From positions 1 to 9,493 of the forward strand of contig WTCN01000162.1 of the NCBI GenBank assembly GCA_013138555.1: DNA of 9,493 bases, in the 5' to 3' direction. This DNA is from Methyloprofundus sp. Lineage in GTDB: Bacteria; Pseudomonadota; Gammaproteobacteria; Methylococcales; Methylomonadaceae. Below the pieces are notes generated by a model. It did not search any database. It had not been told where the DNA came from and worked only from the letters and a program-made list of their open reading frames with translations. This document shows positions 6,838 to 9,493 of this stretch, one piece after another (within the stretch, counting starts at the first letter, position 1; each line of letters starts with the position of its first letter). Position numbers and translations under genes: made by a program.

Positions 6838-7380
6838 TTACCACATTAAATCATCAGGAACCTGAAAGTCAGCATAGGGATCATCTTCCGCAACTTCATC
6901 TGTGATTTTGTCATTAAGAACCAGTACAAAGCTAGCATCACGCTGCTTTATTTTTTCCGCTACCTGGGCAGGAACCAGTTCATAGTGAGCATCATATTTA
7001 ACAATGGCTAATTTACCATTGCTGATATTTTTAAGTGTGGCTTCATTGACATAAATTTTCTTAATCGCATTATTGTCAGAAAAATTATAAGCAACACCGT
7101 CACTATCCTGCGCTTGAATATTGAGCTTAATCAATTGCTTTATCTGCGCAACAATCGCCTTTTCATCTGCTTTTGCTTTTTGTTGCTGGTTTAACTCGCG
7201 GTCTTTTTCCTGTTTTTCAGCCAATGACTTTTGTGCAAGCAAGGTCGCTTCGTCAATTTCTATGGTTTTGCTATTGCGTTGTTGCTTTGATTGTTTATAC
7301 TTCTCTTTTTTTGCTTTATTCGCTTTATCTTTCTTAATCAGACCTGAGTTCAAGAGCTGGTCCTGTAATGAAATTGCCAT
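6838..7380 (-). CDS. yaiL: DUF2058 / YaiL-family protein
   Basis: The 180-residue product matches the DUF2058 family (E. coli YaiL) over its whole length: an N-terminal SLQDQLLNSGLIKKDKA segment, a long charged Lys/Glu/Gln-rich helical stretch at about residues 18-85 likely to form a coiled coil, an AQIKQLIKLN motif, a compact middle (YNFSDNNAIKKIYVNEAT, GKLAIVKYD, AQVAEKIKQRDAS), and the diagnostic acidic tail DDPYADFQVPDDLMW. Length is as usual for the family. The protein is soluble, and its biochemical role is not established. The ATG at 7378-7380 has AAAGG upstream on the - strand. It is transcribed divergently from lpxB with 89 bp between starts. Confidence 0.9.
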   Translation of the reverse strand: MAISLQDQLLNSGLIKKDKANKAKKEKYKQSKQQRNSKTIEIDEATLLAQKSLAEKQEKDRELNQQQKAKADEKAIVAQIKQLIKLNIQAQDSDGVAYNFSDNNAIKKIYVNEATLKNISNGKLAIVKYDAHYELVPAQVAEKIKQRDASFVLVLNDKITDEVAEDDPYADFQVPDDLMW

Positions 7381-7469
7381 ACTGTTTTGCCTTTATTGTG
7401 TTTGAGAGTTTTTTGGTAACATGGAATAAGCGTATTTTATATTTAAATAATACTGGAGTCATTGCTTAT
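7381..7469. promoter_or_regulatory. Divergent promoter region between DUF2058 gene and lpxB
   Basis: This 89-bp AT-rich gap must hold the start signals of both divergent genes unless lpxB is read from further back. For lpxB a possible pair is TTGGTA (7413-7418) and TATATT (7438-7443), but the 19-base spacing is longer than ideal, so this is only a candidate. The GGAG at 7455-7458 is the likely lpxB ribosome site, 11 bases before the chosen ATG. Confidence 0.3.
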
Positions 7470-8618
7470 ATGAGTCATTTTCCCAAGAAAGTTATGCTGG
7501 TGTCTGGTGAGTCATCAGGCGATCAACATGCAGCAAATTTATTTCTTGAATTAAAACAGCGTTGCCCTAGTATTCAGGGTATTGGCATGGGGGGTAAGAA
7601 AATGGCAGATGCCGGGGTAGCAATACATTATGACTCATCAAATATCGGTGTGATTGGTGTTATAGAGGTTATTAAACGCTATGCCGAGATTCGTCGCGCC
7701 TTAAAGGCAATGCAACAATTGTTATTAGATCAGCGCCCTGATTTGCTTATCTGTGTCGATTATAAGGAATTTAATTTTAAATTAGCAACGTTTGCCAAGA
7801 AGCATGGCATTAAAGTGTTGTTTTATGTCAGTCCGCAAATCTGGGCCTGGCGACCTGGGCGCGTGGTTAAATATGGCAAGGTCATTGATATGATGGCGGT
7901 TATATTTCCTTTTGAAGTCCCTTATTATGAAAAGGAAAATGTGCCGGTACGTTACGTAGGGCATCCTTCAGTGGATAAAGCCCATGCAAAGCGTAGTAGA
8001 GAAGAAAACTTTAAAGAGTTTGAACTTGCAATTGAGCGGCCTGTGGTGGGGATATTGCCTGGTAGTCGTACCGATGAAATTAATCGTATGCTGCCAATTA
8101 TGTTGCAGGCGGCTGCATTGATACAAAAAGCGATACCAGATGTGCAGTTTGTCTTGCCGCAGGCAGATTCGGTGACTGATAAATTATTGCAGGCATCTTT
8201 TCAGCAGTCGAATATTAAGGTTAAAGCGATCAAAAGCCAGTTTCATGATACTGTGCAGTGTTGTGATGCGGTGATGACCGTATCAGGTACAGCAACTCTG
8301 GAAATTGCATTGCTTAAAGTACCGATGCTGGTTGCCTATAAACTCTCTACGATCACTTATTTACTGGCAAAAATATTGGTGAATACCGAGTTTATTGGTC
8401 TACCTAATATTATTGCTGGGAAAGCAGTGGTAAAAGAGTTTATTCAGCATGAGGCGACAGCGCAAAATCTGGCTGAGGAAATATTACATATTCTGCGCGA
8501 TAAACAATATGCCGAGTTGATACATGAGAGCTTGCAGGCGGTAAAAATAAAAGTAGGCGAGGGCGGTGGCTCAGAGAATATGGCTGAGTTAGTGATAGAA
8601 ATGTTGCAAGATAAGTAG
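7470..8618 (+). CDS. lpxB: Lipid A disaccharide synthase
   Basis: LpxB joins lipid X to UDP-2,3-diacylglucosamine at the inner face of the cytoplasmic membrane to make the lipid A disaccharide. From the ATG at 7470 the product is 382 residues, the same as E. coli LpxB; the frame is open back to 7368, but that extension is unlike the family and overlaps the neighbouring gene's start. Visible motifs: SGESSGDQHAANL (12-24), ICVDYKEFNF (94-103) with Asp97 at the position of the essential Asp98, YVSPQIWAWR (119-128), VGHP (163-166), ILPGSRTDEI (195-204) with Arg200 matching Arg201, VSGTATLEIAL (271-281), LPNIIAG (311-317) and a GEGGGSENMAEL tail. The APDFN segment of E. coli is YKEFN here. The gene stands alone, not in the usual lpxD-fabZ-lpxA-lpxB cluster, so it could be the only copy moved or a second paralogue, as known in Legionella. 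Confidence 0.88.
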   Translation: MSHFPKKVMLVSGESSGDQHAANLFLELKQRCPSIQGIGMGGKKMADAGVAIHYDSSNIGVIGVIEVIKRYAEIRRALKAMQQLLLDQRPDLLICVDYKEFNFKLATFAKKHGIKVLFYVSPQIWAWRPGRVVKYGKVIDMMAVIFPFEVPYYEKENVPVRYVGHPSVDKAHAKRSREENFKEFELAIERPVVGILPGSRTDEINRMLPIMLQAAALIQKAIPDVQFVLPQADSVTDKLLQASFQQSNIKVKAIKSQFHDTVQCCDAVMTVSGTATLEIALLKVPMLVAYKLSTITYLLAKILVNTEFIGLPNIIAGKAVVKEFIQHEATAQNLAEEILHILRDKQYAELIHESLQAVKIKVGEGGGSENMAELVIEMLQDK

Positions 8619-8655
8619 TCTATAGTTTCTCAGTTAAATAAATTTCATTTGTACA

Positions 8656-8688
8656 ACGGATAACATCCCTTTGAGGGATGGTATCCGT
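8656..8688 (+). terminator. Long near-perfect hairpin downstream of lpxB
   Basis: Arms ACGGATAACATCCCT (8656-8670) and AGGGATGGTATCCGT (8674-8688) pair at 14 of 15 positions around a 3-base TTG loop. A T-rich stretch (five T at 8696-8700) begins seven bases beyond the stem. It lies 37 bp after the lpxB stop. The T-run is set too far back for an ideal intrinsic terminator, so the element may instead stabilise the 3' end of the lpxB message or be a dispersed palindromic element. Confidence 0.5.
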
Positions 8689-8721
8689 GAAGTTATTTTT
8701 CTGAGAATCTATTAAGTATAA

Positions 8722-8746
8722 AAAAGCCCGGAAGAACCGGGCTTTT
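8722..8746. terminator. Bidirectional rho-independent terminator between lpxB and yccA
   Basis: Perfect 10-base arms AAAAGCCCGG (8722-8731) and CCGGGCTTTT (8737-8746) flank a 5-base loop. Read on the + strand the stem ends in four T; on the - strand it is followed by six T (A-run at 8720-8725), which makes it stronger for yccA. Placed between two converging genes, it should terminate both. Confidence 0.92.
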
Positions 8747-8771
8747 CATTAAACTGAGTAGATATTATTTA

Positions 8772-9437
8772 TTAATCACCACTAAATATGCCTAATAACT
8801 GCAACAAGCTTAAGAACAGGTTGTAAATAGAAACGTATAAAGAGATGGTCGCTAGAATATAGTTAGTTTCACCGCCATGAATAATTTCACTGGTCTGGTA
8901 TAAAATCATACCTGACATTAATAAAATAAACATACCAGAAACAGCTAATGACAAAGCAGGAATAGAAAAAAGCATTGCACCAATACCCGCCAGGAACGCA
9001 ACTAAAATTCCCACCATTAAAAATCCACCTAAAAAGCTGAAATCTTTACGGGTTGTTAATGCGTACCCAGATAAGGCAATAAAGATAATCCCTGTTCCGC
9101 CTAAAGCAGTCATAACCAATTGGTGGCCATTGCTGTAGGCATTAAGGTACATATTAATAATAGGGCCTAAGGTGAGTCCCATAAAACCCGTTAGAGCAAA
9201 GATAAATACTAGTCCTAACGCACTATTACTGAATTTTGTGGTGGCAAAAAGTAAGCCAAAATAGCCAACCATAGTGACGATCATGCCTAAAGGTGGCATA
9301 TTAAGCATCATTGCCAAGCCGGCAGTGAAGGCACTGAAAAGTAAAGTCATAGAAAGCAGCATATAAGTGTTTCTTAAAACTTTATTGGTTGCCAGTGTGC
9401 TTGCACTGGCAGGTGTCGCAGCAACATTTAATTTCAT
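8772..9437 (-). CDS. yccA: YccA-type Bax inhibitor-1 family inner-membrane protein
   Basis: The 221-residue product is a polytopic membrane protein with about seven hydrophobic segments. It follows E. coli YccA closely: a soluble N-terminal tail, NKVLRNTYMLLSMTLLFSA at 18-36, the family signature FALTGFMGLTLGPIINMYL at about 79-97, LTTRKDFSFLGGFLMVGI at about 127-144, and the C-terminal ETNYILATISLYVS followed by a short acidic end. In E. coli YccA is a substrate and modulator of the FtsH protease and protects the translocon from degradation; whether that role holds here is inference. The ATG at 9435-9437 has AAGG about 10 bases upstream on the - strand. Only 56 bp of upstream DNA is in the window and I see no strong promoter there. 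Confidence 0.92.
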   Translation of the reverse strand: MKLNVAATPASASTLATNKVLRNTYMLLSMTLLFSAFTAGLAMMLNMPPLGMIVTMVGYFGLLFATTKFSNSALGLVFIFALTGFMGLTLGPIINMYLNAYSNGHQLVMTALGGTGIIFIALSGYALTTRKDFSFLGGFLMVGILVAFLAGIGAMLFSIPALSLAVSGMFILLMSGMILYQTSEIIHGGETNYILATISLYVSIYNLFLSLLQLLGIFSGD

Positions 9438-9493
9438 TGTGATAAACCTTGTGTTATGAATGAATTACAAACACAATCTTACAAGAATTTTAC

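Noticed and set aside
7368..7469. N-terminal extension of LpxB from the ATG at 7368
   Set aside because: The extra 34 residues have no family counterpart and overlap the start of the divergent DUF2058 gene; the ATG at 7470 gives the exact E. coli length and has a GGAG upstream.

Overview
The window looks like chromosome of an AT-rich gammaproteobacterium (GC about 40% judged by eye). Three housekeeping-type genes point there: a DUF2058/YaiL-family protein ending in the family's DDPYADF...VPDDLMW tail, a lipid A disaccharide synthase (LpxB), and a YccA-type Bax-inhibitor-1 membrane protein that matches the E. coli YccA pattern from KVLRNTY to the IIHGGETNY...SLYVS tail. The order or genus cannot be fixed from the sequence.

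Left part (1-2117, + strand). The window opens inside a gene whose N-terminal part is a 39-bp tandem repeat encoding a very acidic 13-residue unit (12 full copies plus a degenerate one in view, more probably upstream). It ends in a roughly 200-residue unrecognised domain with a possible winged-helix segment. 59 bp downstream, in the same direction, lies a two-domain globin: an N-terminal classical-type globin fused to a C-terminal truncated haemoglobin, each keeping a proximal histidine. A hairpin terminator follows.

Middle part (2192-6091, - strand). A two-gene operon converges on the globin. The promoter-proximal gene encodes a 916-residue membrane sensor with two TM segments around an extracytoplasmic domain, PAS, a PP2C/SpoIIE phosphatase, an unassigned linker and a GHKL (RsbW-like) kinase domain. 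Three bases after its stop starts a STAS protein fused to a PhnD-like substrate-binding domain with no export signal. This is a partner-switching module: the membrane protein carries both the likely phosphatase and the likely kinase for the STAS serine, and the STAS protein may itself sense a cytoplasmic ligand.

Right part (6092-9493). A 746-bp stretch without genes contains a diverged duplication of the sensor gene's leader, a dyad and a stem-loop. Then come the DUF2058 gene (-), divergently transcribed lpxB (+), two successive hairpins including a bidirectional terminator, and convergent yccA (-).

The most unusual features are the tandem globin fusion, the STAS/periplasmic-binding-protein fusion paired with a bifunctional PP2C-kinase sensor, and the mosaic acidic repeat array. 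A functional link between the globin unit and the partner-switching unit is only an inference from proximity.
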